NCBI GenBank assembly: GCA_973895155.1
Contig: OZ316891.1
Coordinates: 8,308,001 to 8,372,000, forward strand
Length of the DNA stretch: 64,000 nt
DNA from: Marsupella aquatica
Taxonomy: Eukaryota; Marchantiophyta
Direction: 5' to 3'
Part shown: piece by piece, positions 10,067-24,815 of the stretch
Position numbering within the stretch: position 1 is the stretch's first letter
Layout of the letters: each line of letters opens with the position of its first letter
Notes under the pieces: model-generated
What the model was told of the DNA's origin: nothing
The model's input: only the letters and a program-made list of their open reading frames with translations
Databases searched by the model: none
Position numbers and translations under genes: made by a program

Positions 10067-11311
10067 ATGGCCTCGCCAATCTACCCACTCCCACCAGGCG
10101 TCTACGCCGTCCCCTCTCACCTCCTTGATCTGCGGGCGGATTCTGAAGTGGATTATGACCTCCTTCATCCCAAGCCCGTGTCCGATGAGAAGAACATTTG
10201 GTTCTTCTGGCACTCTGGCTACACGCAGATGCACCCCTACACGAAGAGAAATATTAGAGCATGGCATCGGCGCATCTCCAAGCAAGGGTGGACGATTCGC
10301 GTCCTCGACCGCCTCTCCTCCTCGCCCCTGAACGTCGCAAACTTCCTTGACATCTCTGACCCGGGCACTTTTCCCGTTGCGTTCGTGGATGGGACCATCG
10401 GCGGTGACTACGCGCCCCAGCATACCTCCGACCTCGTCCGGTTTCCACTTCTGCTCAAGTACGGGGGTGTGTACGCCGATGTAGGGTTGATGCAAATCGG
10501 CGACTTGAATCGACTATGGAGCGAGACTGTTGGCAACCCTGCCTCGCGGTTCGATGTCCTCACTTACAACGCTGGCGGCGTCGAGGTGCGCAGTCTGACG
10601 AACTACTTCCTTTGCTCTGGACGGAACAATCCGTTCTTTGCACGCTGTCACAAGCTTCTGCTGGAGTTGTGGGCCGCCGACGGCGGCAAGACGAGCACTG
10701 ACGGAATGCACAGCAGTCCATTGCTAACGGGGGTTGAGCTGTTGGGGGAAGGATTATATACAATTGAGGAGGGCGAGAAGAAGATTGGGCCGGAAGAAGT
10801 CAGTAGGATGTTAACGGATTACATTATTCAGGCTCAGGTGATGACGCTTGTCATGGGTCTCATCGATGAAGAAGATGGCTGGGACGGACCAAAGTATGTC
10901 GCAGAGCACTTGTACGCCATCGAGTACATGGTGGGCTCGCAGCTCATTAACCAGATGACTGAATGGGACGGGAAGAAGGCCTTCACTCTAATGTCGCTTC
11001 CGCTTCCGAAAGAAGGTGAAGTGGAGACCGCAGAGCAGAAACAGGCCAGGGAGATCGTCGAGGAATGCTTGCAAAAGAGCTTCGGATTTAAGCTCGCTCA
11101 TGGGCTGATTCTGAGAGTCTTCGGAGACACCTTGGGGTCGCTGTGGAGGAAGCATGAGGGCTCGGATAATGTACCAGGGACCTACGCGCATTATTTGAGG
11201 CACGGGACAACGTATTGGAATCAGGACGGTGTTCCACCTGGGCTGGAATTCAAGGTTATCGAGCCGATTAAGAGGGGCCCGTTGTTGAGGTCCACGCCAT
11301 CATTACACTGA
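10067..11311 (+). CDS. DXD-type glycosyltransferase (capsular-polysaccharide-synthesis family, GT32-like), 414 aa
   Basis: Intronless gene. Residues 43-68 (NIWFFWHSGYTQMHPYTKRNIRAWHR) match the start of the capsular polysaccharide synthesis / sugar-binding DXD glycosyltransferase family. Residues 121-140 (SDLVRFPLLLKYGGVYADVG) are its core motif, with Asp138 in a DVG form of the metal and nucleotide-sugar binding DXD. The enzyme should transfer a sugar from a nucleotide donor; acceptor unknown. No signal peptide or strong membrane segment is evident, unusual for a Golgi enzyme. Length fits the family. Such intronless members are common in fungi, and a fungal origin is inference. The last seven codons and TGA stop lie inside a duplicated 1.8 kb block (11289-13126) that recurs behind the dehydrin gene. 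The ATG precedes the first conserved residues by about 40 codons and has no better downstream rival. Confidence 0.8.
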   Translation: MASPIYPLPPGVYAVPSHLLDLRADSEVDYDLLHPKPVSDEKNIWFFWHSGYTQMHPYTKRNIRAWHRRISKQGWTIRVLDRLSSSPLNVANFLDISDPGTFPVAFVDGTIGGDYAPQHTSDLVRFPLLLKYGGVYADVGLMQIGDLNRLWSETVGNPASRFDVLTYNAGGVEVRSLTNYFLCSGRNNPFFARCHKLLLELWAADGGKTSTDGMHSSPLLTGVELLGEGLYTIEEGEKKIGPEEVSRMLTDYIIQAQVMTLVMGLIDEEDGWDGPKYVAEHLYAIEYMVGSQLINQMTEWDGKKAFTLMSLPLPKEGEVETAEQKQAREIVEECLQKSFGFKLAHGLILRVFGDTLGSLWRKHEGSDNVPGTYAHYLRHGTTYWNQDGVPPGLEFKVIEPIKRGPLLRSTPSLH

Positions 11312-11566
11312 TCTGGTGATGCATTGGAGCTTGGAGCTTGGATTACCAGTACCTAGCACCATCCTAGCATTGTCGCATTATCTAATGTGCAATTTGACGA
11401 TAGTTAAAATCCTTGTTGAATGAGTTGGTTTCCTCCCACGTAGGAAAGAAGGTTTTCAAAGTAGGCAAACCTCTGCGTGTGAAATCGAAGATGACAATAA
11501 TTCTCCCACGTAGGAAAGCAGAAAAGTAGCCCAATCTAGACGATATGATCATGAGCTGCCTGAAAG

Positions 11567-11868
11567 GAATCTAGTTGGAGTTATGAAATTGATCACCACA
11601 GTGGGCACAATTGTGCAAAAGTAGTCTTGTCGTGTGAGTTTTGTTACTGTAAATTTGCAATGAATTCGAACATGACAGTGAGGTACACGGTGACGGACGA
11701 CCATTTCATTGTAAAGGAATTGGAGTTATGAAATTGATCACGACAGTGGGCACAATTGTGCAAAAGTAGTCTTGACGTGTGAGTTTTGTTTACTGTAAAT
11801 TTGCAATGAACTCGAACATGACAGTGAGGTACATGGTGAAGGACGACCATCTGATTGTGAAGGAATGA
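11567..11868 (+). repeat. Internal ~150-bp tandem duplication private to block copy 2
   Basis: AAGGAAT(CTA)GTTGGAGTTATG through ACCAT(T/C)TGATTGT(A/G) occurs at about 11567-11714 and again at 11715-11865, nearly identical. Block copy 1 has a single version (about 5980-6125). Confidence 0.85.
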
Positions 11869-12494
11869 GTTTCAGTTGTATCATTGCTTGGATTGCTTTG
11901 TCTCAGTTTGCAGAATGTAGCATTGATTTAAGTTTTTAGAGAACAACTGATTATAGCTGTCCGTCTGTTTGACGAAAAACCGGAATGTAGTATTGATTTG
12001 AGTACTTTGAGAGAATGATTAACTGATCGTAGCTGTACATCTGGTTGGTTGACAATCAACTCGAACTTCTCTCATATTAATGGGATGTTGTCATGCGGAA
12101 GGAAATTTACACAAACTTCTTTCGTTGTGGAGAATGAAATCTAGAAGTTTTGCATCATTATATGCACAATACTAACAATTTCCTGAAAATGGAGTGAGTG
12201 CGAAAGAGTATGATGATGATGATGACTATGTTACTTCTACTGTGCATGACAGATTGCGGATTTGGAACACTCTTGATTCAAATGCAATATTGAGTTACCA
12301 CTGTGTGACAAGCAAACAATTTGTTCGATTTTGTTACCACTGAATTCTGTCCCCATCCACTCCGAACAATAATTTCTACAAAGTTCGAAAGTTAGCCAGC
12401 AAAATAGTTTTAACACTTCGGAAACCAAAATACAAATAGTCTGTAGGAAAATTTGGAAGCAAACGCGATTAATCCAGCATTTCAGAGTCCAAAT

Positions 12495-12643
12495 TGTGGA
12501 ATTTTGCACCCATACAGTATTAGTTAAAAGAGCGGAAGTTTCTGATATTTCCTCGTTTATATTCCGACTTGTGGAATTTTCACCCTTACTGTAAGAGTGA
12601 AAAGAGCGGCAATTTCTGGTAACTCCTCGTTCTCAGTGTGTAA
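12495..12643 (+). repeat. Two-copy ~75-bp duplication in block copy 2
   Basis: GTGGAATTTT(G)CACCC, AAAGAGCGG(A/C)A(A/G)TTTCTG and CTCGTT occur twice. The second copy continues into the shared sequence that in block copy 1 follows the 48-bp duplication. Confidence 0.7.
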
Positions 12644-13126
12644 AACCAACTGTTCGTCAACAGTTGCAATTGACGAACATCCATATTTCGTGCATCCACC
12701 GCGCAATGTTGATTTAAGATCGGAATCCAACCCCTACCTTTGACTGAAGACCCCAACATGCTACCGTTAATGCCATGAAGTTTTCATCAAGAACTATGGC
12801 TTCACCCTGAACCTTTCAAATTTCTTCTAACTACCACACCCTTGATCCTCCACAGATCCTAACCCAACCCCGAACGTCGCTCTCGACGATGATTATTACC
12901 AGCCTCCACGCACTTCTTGATATGCATTTGGAGCTTTTCCCAATCTCGTAGGCTTAGTTACCAGGCCTTTGCCTTCAGCTGCCTTGGGACTTCGTAACTT
13001 GGGTGTCGGGCCTGCGGCTCAGGATTCATAAATGAAAGTTCTGCTCCCTGAAGTGTTCAAGATTCAGTTTTTCATCGTCACAGGTGTGAGAATTAAATAA
13101 GTAACTCAAGGTTTCCCTTGGATCCC

Positions 13127-13808
13127 AAGACTTGAGAGGCCGCGATTTCCTCGGAATGCTAATGGCAGGGGAAACATGCGAATGTGAAATCCTCTTTCAT
13201 CCACAAACGTCGTCAAGTGACTTAGAGACCAGGTTGGAACATTTAGACCACTTGACGGATGCTCAGAGACTGCAGGTCCAACAAGAGAATCAAAAGGTAA
13301 TTAAGAAATTGGGCTTGATGAACCAATTCTTTAAGGTTCTTACAATGAGTAAGACAGCTGTCCAGTGAGCCAAAATACAACTTTCAGATGCGGAGGAGCT
13401 TCTACATAAGACTGTGTTTTCTAAATCTGAACACAGGAAAGCATTCTCACTCCAAGTGTCACAAGCATCGAACCTAAAAGCCATTCTGGTCCCCAAAGAA
13501 TGCTTATATAAATGATTAAACGAGAACAATGCAGAACACACCGAAGGCGAAACAATACTGTACGTGGCCGTGTTAGTGACCGGGAGAATGGATTTCAATA
13601 TTTCAAATACGAAAAGCGGCATGAACCTGACAAACTTCGGTAGACATGAACTGTATAGAACTTCAGTGACACCAGATATGGACCGGTAACAGCAAAGAGA
13701 GGCTGAGATTTTCAACACCCTTCGCATCAGTAGTCCAATAGGTAGACACAGGCAAAGCTTGTGACTTTTACTAAACTAAATGACTCAACTTTTACTAGAA
13801 TAAATGAC
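13127..13808. other. 3' flank of the SRPK gene
   Basis: No convincing gene. The part next to 13809 must include the 3' UTR of the minus-strand kinase gene; minus-strand frames here follow its stop and have no family match. A plus-strand frame at 13132-13368 starts at TTG and contains a short heptad-like stretch, but it resembles no known protein. Confidence 0.45.
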
Positions 13809-17475
<3,667 letters not shown>

Positions 17476-17479
17476 GCAG

Positions 17480-17530
17480 TACACTACACTACACTACGCT
17501 ACGCTACGCTACAGTACAGTGTCGCACTAC
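17480..17530. repeat. Pentanucleotide microsatellite
   Basis: Imperfect (ACTAC)n passing into (GCTAC)n and ending in ACAGTACAGT, upstream of the SRPK gene. Confidence 0.85.
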
Positions 17531-20148
17531 TGTACGTATGGAGAATTGATGATGTGGAGCGTTTGCCATTTTTGGCCAACATTAACTTTTAATTATATTG
17601 TCATTAAAGATATTTTAATTTATGATACTATTTTTTTAATTTATAAACATGTATATAGCTCTTGGTTACCTTGGTAAACTTATCATCCATATATAAAAGA
17701 GTGACATTTTTATAAATACTAAAAATAGTGGCAATATTACCAATTAGCATATCTTTAGTGACAAACTATTTAAAAACTGTTTATTTTGGCGCCCAGCACC
17801 TTAAGTAAGTGACATTCCTGGAAGGCTGGCTGGAAAAACCTGCTGGTCGTTTTGAGAAATTGAGAGGAAACTGAATTTGAGGTGCAACAGCCTGAAATTT
17901 TGCTGAAATTTTGATATGCACAGAGTGCTCATGACTGGTTCAATTAACTCCCTCCAACCATACCTTCACCTTGGACCAGGTTCTCCTATAAGACACTTCC
18001 AAGAAGCAAATGGTGACTACTATCTATAAGCAGAAACTGTTACCCGTTGGTCTCCCTCATTTCTCCCACTTTTACAGTTGGAAGGAGTTAGCTTGGACAA
18101 ATTATGGGCTTTCATGTGCCACCTCAGGTTAGTCAGCTTCACATACAAAACTGGAGGAAAACCTGACATTAAATTTATTTTGGAGGAAGGATACCATTTT
18201 GACTATTTTGGGACAGGAAAATAAAAAACTATAATTCTATTATGTTTCAACTGCCAAATCCATTCTCTGCCAAAATCCATTTCCACAGTAAGTTGTTGAT
18301 TATCTCGGATCGGATGGATAATGGATTGTCACGTTTGACCTGAGGACTCCATTGACCGCCACCTGTTATGTTGACACCAAAAATTGGGGAATATTTAATA
18401 TGTAGAAACATGAAAGCTACACTCTGATACACACAAAAGTTTGACAAGCTGCTCTGATGGACCCATGCAACATAGATGAGGAGCAGTCGTATTTTTGGTA
18501 TTTTCCAAATCCTTTCTCAAGTATCTTTCCATCAAGTTGATGTTCTCGGATACCATGGAGAATGCATTGTCACGTTTGTCCTGAGACTCAATAGACCACC
18601 CATTTTTTGACACCCAAAAACTTGAATATATGTATGTAATAAACCAGCCCCAATGACAAGGCAATTCACGCTTAGCAAGGGGATGCACAGATAGGAAGTG
18701 TGAGGCCAAGGCACAGGTGGAGAGGTGGAGGGCAGGCCGGGAAATGTTTCTTGGCTAATGAAAAAGCAAATGACCAAGATTTCCACCCACCTGGATGACA
18801 TTTTGTAAACAGACAATGGTCCAATTCTAGGCAGGGTCGGATATTACAGTGTTTGATGATTGTTAACTCTATCCAAACAATGGACTTTGATGGGATGCCA
18901 AAATACTATAGATACTATTAAACCTATCAGTAAACCTCCTTAACCTTGAAGACGCTAATATGCTTGATTTGGAAAAAAGGAAGCACCAAACCGGAAACCA
19001 CACACCAAATTTCTTTAGTATGCAAAGATGCACAAAAATGGACCAAAAAACGTCTGACCTGATCAGATTTTACCCATTGGTTGTTTACTCGGGTCAAATG
19101 TTGAGTTTTTAGGCTTCAACTCCCTTGTTCCCCAGTCCTCCAGTTCTCCAGGTCCACAATGATTCTGCTCAGCAAGGTGTAACTAACAGCAAGAGGCTGA
19201 CTGCTTAATTAAAGCACCACTGTTCCAAAGCAAAACCTGGTTGATCCAGGCTACTAAAATAAACCAAAAATGTGCTCAAAACAGCTAAAAAGTGCTCTAT
19301 TTGTCCTCCCCGCACCTGGTGGACAGTGGTGGTTTAACAGAAGAAGACTCACTTGCATACCCATCTTCCTGTATTTTCTGGCCATCAAGTAAGACTAGCC
19401 ACTCTAGTGGAATCAGAAGTAACAATTCAGGGTGAAGACAGACTATGTCACTAGCTCCAGAGTGACATCTAATCCAATTAAAGCACAACTGCCCTTCAAA
19501 AGTTACGGGTTACCCGTAGTTACCATTAAAAGGAGATTTTTCCTGAAATTGTGGAGCAAACTAGCATGCTAGAGGAGAACACTGATTGAAATATGGAAAA
19601 TGAGGGAGGTCTTGGACACTTCCCCTTATATAGGGGAAGTTGTGGTTTAACTTTCTGAGACTTTTTCTATGCTGGCTTTAAACTAGATCTCAGAGGGTAA
19701 AGAGTTTAATTTAATTAGTAATCTGTTTGAGTCCAAATAAATTGCTTGGTGAGTGAAACATTGCCTTTGTGGTTCTAATGTTATTTTGCCAAAGGAAAAA
19801 ACATTGCCTTGCTGATTCGAATGTTACGTTGCAAAATGAATGTTCTGGTTTCATGCAGCACAACAAACTTTTGTTTTGTGGTCATTACAGTAGGAGGCGA
19901 CCAACCTTGTCAACTCTTAATATGGTCCATGGAAATTTTGGTCCCAGTCAAGGGCAAATGATGCAAACTTAAGGGGATTGTAGCAGAATTTCTTGCCCAA
20001 TTAACTTGTCAAATCTGTCCCTCCAACAAGGGTCTATCAACCAGACCAGATGGTTCTCCTTGACATCCAGAAATTCCTAAGGTGCCTATGTGTTTGTCAG
20101 GTGTGTATTGACAGAAACACCTCCCAACCCAAGCATTACCAGCTTCAG
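17531..20148. other. AT-rich intergenic DNA with a two-copy duplication
   Basis: No gene recognised. A diverged direct duplication of ~250 bp period lies at 18255-18645: CAAATCC(A/T)TTCTC, CTCGGAT and ATTGTCACGTTTG recur at 18255/18506 and 18325/18566. Confidence 0.5.
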
Positions 20149-20258
20149 ATGGATATCAAGAGAGATGTTGAAGGTCAACTTTTGGTGTTATAAACATTTC
20201 CAAATTAAACAAGAAGGTTTTCAATGAATGAAGGCATAAAGGGTATCACTGTCCATAG

Positions 20259-20302
20259 AGGTATAATGGTCCCTGTGCTCAGTTTATCCGGGGTTCGACT
20301 TC
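20259..20302 (+). promoter_or_regulatory. tRNA-like internal promoter boxes A and B
   Basis: Box A AGGTATAATGGT (20259-20270) fits TRGYNNARYNGG at 10 of 12 positions, and box B GGTTCGACTTC (20292-20302) fits GGTTCGANNCC at 10 of 11. The 33-bp start-to-start spacing suits SINEs better than a functional tRNA. No cloverleaf is apparent. Possibly the head of a degraded SINE. Confidence 0.4.
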
Positions 20303-20398
20303 ATGAGCCTTATATCAATATAAGGATATAAGCAGTTCAGAGTGTCCCTTATATCGAACAAAGTGGAAGCTTCATCAACATCGTGCATCCATGCTATG

Positions 20399-20421
20399 AA
20401 CCCTAAACCCTAAGCCCTAAA
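20399..20421 (-). repeat. Short telomere-like repeat (CCCTAAA type)
   Basis: Three CCCTAA(A/G) units in a row. This is either a tiny interstitial telomere tract or a telo-box-like motif; no gene adjoins it. Confidence 0.6.
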
Positions 20422-20585
20422 GATATTTCCAAGCCACTCCTAATGAGCACAGAAAATACCAGGTTCAGTTGAATGTCAAGAGAAATATTGGAGGTCAACT
20501 TTTGCTGTTGAGAGCTTTCAGAATCAAGAAGGGTGTCAATGAGTGGTGTAAAGGATGTGATGGTCCATGGGGGTATGATAGGACT

Positions 20586-23500
20586 TCTCAAACCAGATCA
20601 TTCTCGGACGTTTCTTGTGACCAAAATGTTGCAGGCTGGGTCATAGACCAGAAGTCTGTGGTTCTTGCAAAACGTGACCATCAGCAACTCATGCGGTCAG
20701 TGCACTGGTGTCCTCACCAAATTTTGTTCCATGTAATAACACTCAGCGACCTTCAAGAATCATCAGCACCCATTCCAAAATGATCAGCGCCAAGCTGATC
20801 CGTGAGAGCTTGTTAAAGTTGTTTCAAACCTGAGACCCTCTAGATGAAGTTTGCTCAAAAGTTTGGGTTTTGGTAGTGGACATAGATTTCTCAAATAGGG
20901 TGACTGAAAAAATAAAAAGGGAAACAGCAAGTTTGAGATACCCTAACCATTCATGGGCTCGGTCATCCGGCCCTCAACTTTGCCAGGGTCAATGACGTGG
21001 CAGCGACTGTCTCAGGTGTCCCTTGTAAACAAAGTGAAAGCTTCATATATTATACTGATTCATGCATTCGTGCACTAAAACTTAAGCTTCACTAGGCTGT
21101 TGCCGAGAGGGTGATGGTAGCTGTGCTCCTTCTTCTGGATGGTAACACGAGGAATGCTTGACTCTATCCACCTCAGCTCGGCAAGAGTCTGGGGGACAGC
21201 ACTTTAGGAGTTCCCGACCTCCAACATTCTCAAGAGTCTAGTGTATAGGTGTTCCATTCGAGCTGCAGGCTCTGAGAGTCTGTAAGGGTGTGAGATTTTG
21301 GAAATATCTGGTCTACAATATTTGTAAGAGCGTCCTCAGTTCTAGTTTGGGTGTAGTGACGAAATAAATCTCTCTCTTGGAGGCTAGTTCGAGTTTCAGG
21401 GCTGAATATTGAGGTAGTTTAGCGAGGGAGGAAATGAGTTGTGGAGCTGTCGACTTGGTCGGTTAGGTTACGTTTTGAGGAAGTTGAATGATCTTATTCC
21501 TGTGGATTTGAGGAATTATCGCCATACGGTGTTTCTCCCTTGATTTCTCTTCTTTACTGGGTCTCCTACCTTAGGGATCATGTCTCCCGGTTTGGCGTTC
21601 GACTGACTGACTGAGTTCTGAATTTCTGATGTCACTTCGAATAAAATATTGCAGATTGTTGTCGTCAGGTGTTTAATCTATTGCACTGTGTCCTGCAAGA
21701 TATCTAGAGACCATGACTTATCTGGTCAGAGGTCAGAAATCTCTTCGGTAAACATGGACTATGTGATGCAGTTTATTGGAAGTGAGCTGGTAGTTCGATT
21801 TCATTTGGACGGACTCACGAACCTGCAGCCCAAAGGAAGCTGATTTAATTGCCATTGCAGAACTTGGTGTGTTCTCGATCAGTATTGCAAGCGGTGAGAA
21901 CAGAGTCCATGAAATTTCCCTGCACAGTTTGTCCGATTCGTTTTGTCACAACTTCGTCTAATCCTGACCCCTATTCCTCCAAGAAAGTTCATTTGTCGAG
22001 TCTCTACTCTGTTTCGCTGCCTCTACTGGTTAGTGTATTTGATTCCTAGAATTCCAATCTTGAAAGAGCCATTGCGGCTAGGCAAACCAAGTTCTGTTAA
22101 TCCTCTTTGCTTGTTTATTTCCTGTGATGTTGTCTTCCTGCTCACTTGGGAAGCAGCAGTCCTAGCACATAAATTTACCGAAGGGCCCTTCTTCTTGGAG
22201 AAACCCTACTGAAGAACTGTGAAACAAAGTTGAATGAGGGTTCTAGGACCGACCAGATATAGAAGTTATCTGAAACAGAAGTTGGAACACAAACGTATTG
22301 CAGTGTATTGCGTTGAATTGCGTTGAATTGCGTTGTTTTAAGATCCCTTTACATTTCCCGTAATTGTGATTATTGCAAAGGATCAGACGATCTTCGGGGA
22401 AGTAGTGGCTTATGTACAAACGCTAGTCTTGACTAAGGATTCGGAACAGTTAGGAACAGCCATGTTGTACTATTTATCAATTTACGAGCTCTAGAAAGCG
22501 ATTAGAAAGTTATTTTGTTCTGAGACCCTATGTATTGGTGTCTAGGACGGGGTAGGAAAGTTCTACTTGCATCTTCTAACAAGACCGTTATCACGTGGAA
22601 CCCTAGTTCAGGCTGAAGAGTCTCTTGCAAAAGTGCTCAACTGGTGGCGATGAATATACCGAAAGAGCGGTTATCTGGAGAAAATTCGTAAGCCGCTTTT
22701 CTGCTTGACCTGCAAATCGAGCGATTGAAGTCTTGAATCAATCGCCGACATGAATCTACCGCTATCCTTCCTCCGCTCAAGTCTCTACGCTCTTCGCTAC
22801 ACATCCTATGAGTCAGGTTGCCAGTTCGGGATGAAAACTGGGATATTTTAGGACAGAGCACCTTTTGTTAAAATTATTCTTCCTTTCAACGCAAGGGTAG
22901 TTTGAAAGTAGACTTACATTTGGCATGAGAGCCACAATCTTGATGTCTAATTGCAAACAGAAAGGAGTGGATCACGAGCTTACTTCCCCACTGACTCAGA
23001 ATGCTAGGCCATGCGTCCACATCTATAGCAATGTCGTCAACCCTATATGTGCTGGAAATTCTCGACACACGCAGAGACTGGCAGCACATGAAGGCAAACC
23101 CTGCTCAAAGAGAATATAATTGAACCATATGATTGATCAAGAGAGGAACGCAGTTTGACCAGCCATGCTTACAATTCGGAATGCACTTCTGCTATTATTG
23201 TAGACCATTCTTGGGCAATGTGTCTCTAAGCTTTACTGGACGAAATCATAAACTAATTGAGACGGATGTTCACCTAAATGTGAGGCTCGTAAATGGTCAC
23301 AGAACAGTCGAGCAAATTTCAGATCTGGGCGAAGTCCAATTCATCCTCGTTAGGCAATGTAACCTTCAAGTGGCCCGTGAACAGATTGTTATCCACATTA
23401 GCCTGAGCTCAGAAACAGAGCCTACGGCAGTCCGTCACGGAGGAGAAGCACAGAATAACGAAAAAGAATGAAAAGCTGAGGCTATGACAGTTCGAGCAGT

Positions 23501-24621
23501 CTTCAAAATGGACAACTATCCCAGCAAAATTACTCCCGGCGGCTGTGAAAATTGTTACAACTGCCTACCTTTGATAAAGTGAAAGAAAACAAGTGGACTA
23601 CACTTCTGTCCTAATTTCGAGGTGAGTCTTCAGAATAATGCAGGCGCCTGTATCAAGAAAGTTGTTCGTAAAGAATATCGTGTGTTGCACAGTTCGAATC
23701 TACTGACATTCAGTTCCGTTATTGAGTCATTCCGAAATCAGTAGCCTACACGAGGATTAGTCGAGAATTCTTCCCTTTACTCGAGTTACAAAGAATGTAC
23801 TCCTAGCGACCACCTTTACCTTGAATGATTGTATCCCTTCGGAAAGCTGACTATTGCTTGGCGGTCTCCGAGATTGATTTGCATGGTGGCTCATCATCTT
23901 CGACTTGTTGTGAAGATTGATTGCTTATTTTCACGTTCCGGGTCTGACATGCACGAGACATGACTGACAAAATGTCGGTTCTGAGTTCTCACGATGCAAT
24001 TGTTCAAAGTAACACAAAAAAAATGTCGGTTCATATCACTATTTGCTTCCCACCCAACCGTTTCACGTCAAGTACATCTTTAATCCTTGCAAACTTAAAC
24101 CTATAAAACGTATCAAGTCAACGGCAGAGCTCTCTAATGGAAACAGAACTGTTGATGTGAGAACAGAATTCCGCTCTAGTAAAGTCTTACGATTGTATCA
24201 TTTGATTGGGGCTTTAGCTCATAATTGTGTACCGTGCGCTTGATTGGACTCCGGTCGAGAAACCCCCCGTGGCATTCACCTCTCCCATCATTCCGATTCG
24301 AGCTATGATTCGAGTCAAACAAAGACGGAGACAAAACCTCTCAAATTACAACTGCATGACGTCTGTTTTCAGGACGATGAAGAAAACCTGCGGAACACAG
24401 GTCTTTTGTCAAAGCTGAATGCAACGGTTACCGTACAAAGGCATACATTTGGTGATCACGAGGAAATGATCAGACAGAGCGGACCGCCATATCCTGAGAA
24501 CCAAATGTCCACGGCTTTCCTCACTTCCTAAATGTACGCTGGAATATGTTGCTGATATTTGGACAACTACTTTTTTGGTTGGGACAGTGGAGGGTAACCC
24601 ATGCAGCCTGGGGGTAATCTG
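20586..24621. other. Intergenic; unrecognised open frames near 23.1-24.5 kb
   Basis: No known domain. Plus-strand frames at 23133-23471 and 24244-24531 have protein-like composition but match no family I know and lack a credible gene model. A GTTGAATTGC minirepeat lies near 22306-22336. Confidence 0.4.
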
Positions 24622-24815
24622 CAACTATAATAAGGGATCTCATTCCCTTATTTTTTGGCATCTTTCTTCCCAACATAAAAAAGTTCTTGGGCGGGAAAGA
24701 TACACAATAGTTGGATTCCAACTATAATAAGGTATCTTCTTTTTTTTCATCCTTCATCCCAATATAAAAAAGTTATTGGATGGGAAAAATCCACAGTAAT
24801 TGGATTCTATTAACT
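24622..24815 (+). repeat. Two-copy tandem duplication, ~98 bp
   Basis: Units at 24622 and 24720 both begin AACTATAATAAGG and contain CCCAA(C/T)ATAAAAAAGTT(C/A)TTGG and TTGGATTC. Confidence 0.85.

Larger units (their letters stand above)
11289..13126 (+). repeat. Long duplicated block, copy 2
   Basis: Second copy of the 5712-7530 block in the same orientation, starting GGTCCACGCCATCATTACAC inside the last codons of the glycosyltransferase gene. Similarity is visible throughout, e.g. CTAGCACCATCCTAGCATTG, GAAAGAAGGTTTTCAAAGTAG, CGAACGTCGCTCTCGACGAT. It ends near GTTTCCCTTGGATCCC. It has no TG...CA termini or primer-binding site, so it is a segmental duplication, not an LTR. Confidence 0.87.
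20149..20585 (+). repeat. Diverged direct duplication, ~320 bp period
   Basis: Segments 20149-20275 and 20461-20585 share GGTCAACTTTTG(G/C)TGTT, TCAAGA(A)GGGT-like text and ATGGTCC. The pol-III-like boxes at 20259-20302 begin at the end of the first copy. Confidence 0.65.

Noticed and set aside
9679-10128. 149-codon frame overlapping the glycosyltransferase start
   Set aside because: Different frame from the conserved protein and located in its promoter and leader; a shadow frame.
5712-13126. The two 1.8 kb direct copies as LTRs of a retrotransposon
   Set aside because: No TG...CA ends, no tRNA primer-binding site after copy 1, no polypurine tract seen, and the DNA between holds an NBS relic and a host-type gene rather than gag-pol.
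19233-19256. Similarity to the 5' end of 18S rRNA (CCTGGTTGATCC)
   Set aside because: Only about 13 bases match and the following sequence diverges at once; coincidence.
23690-23702. Box-B-like AGTTCGAATCT
   Set aside because: No box A at suitable distance and no tRNA fold.
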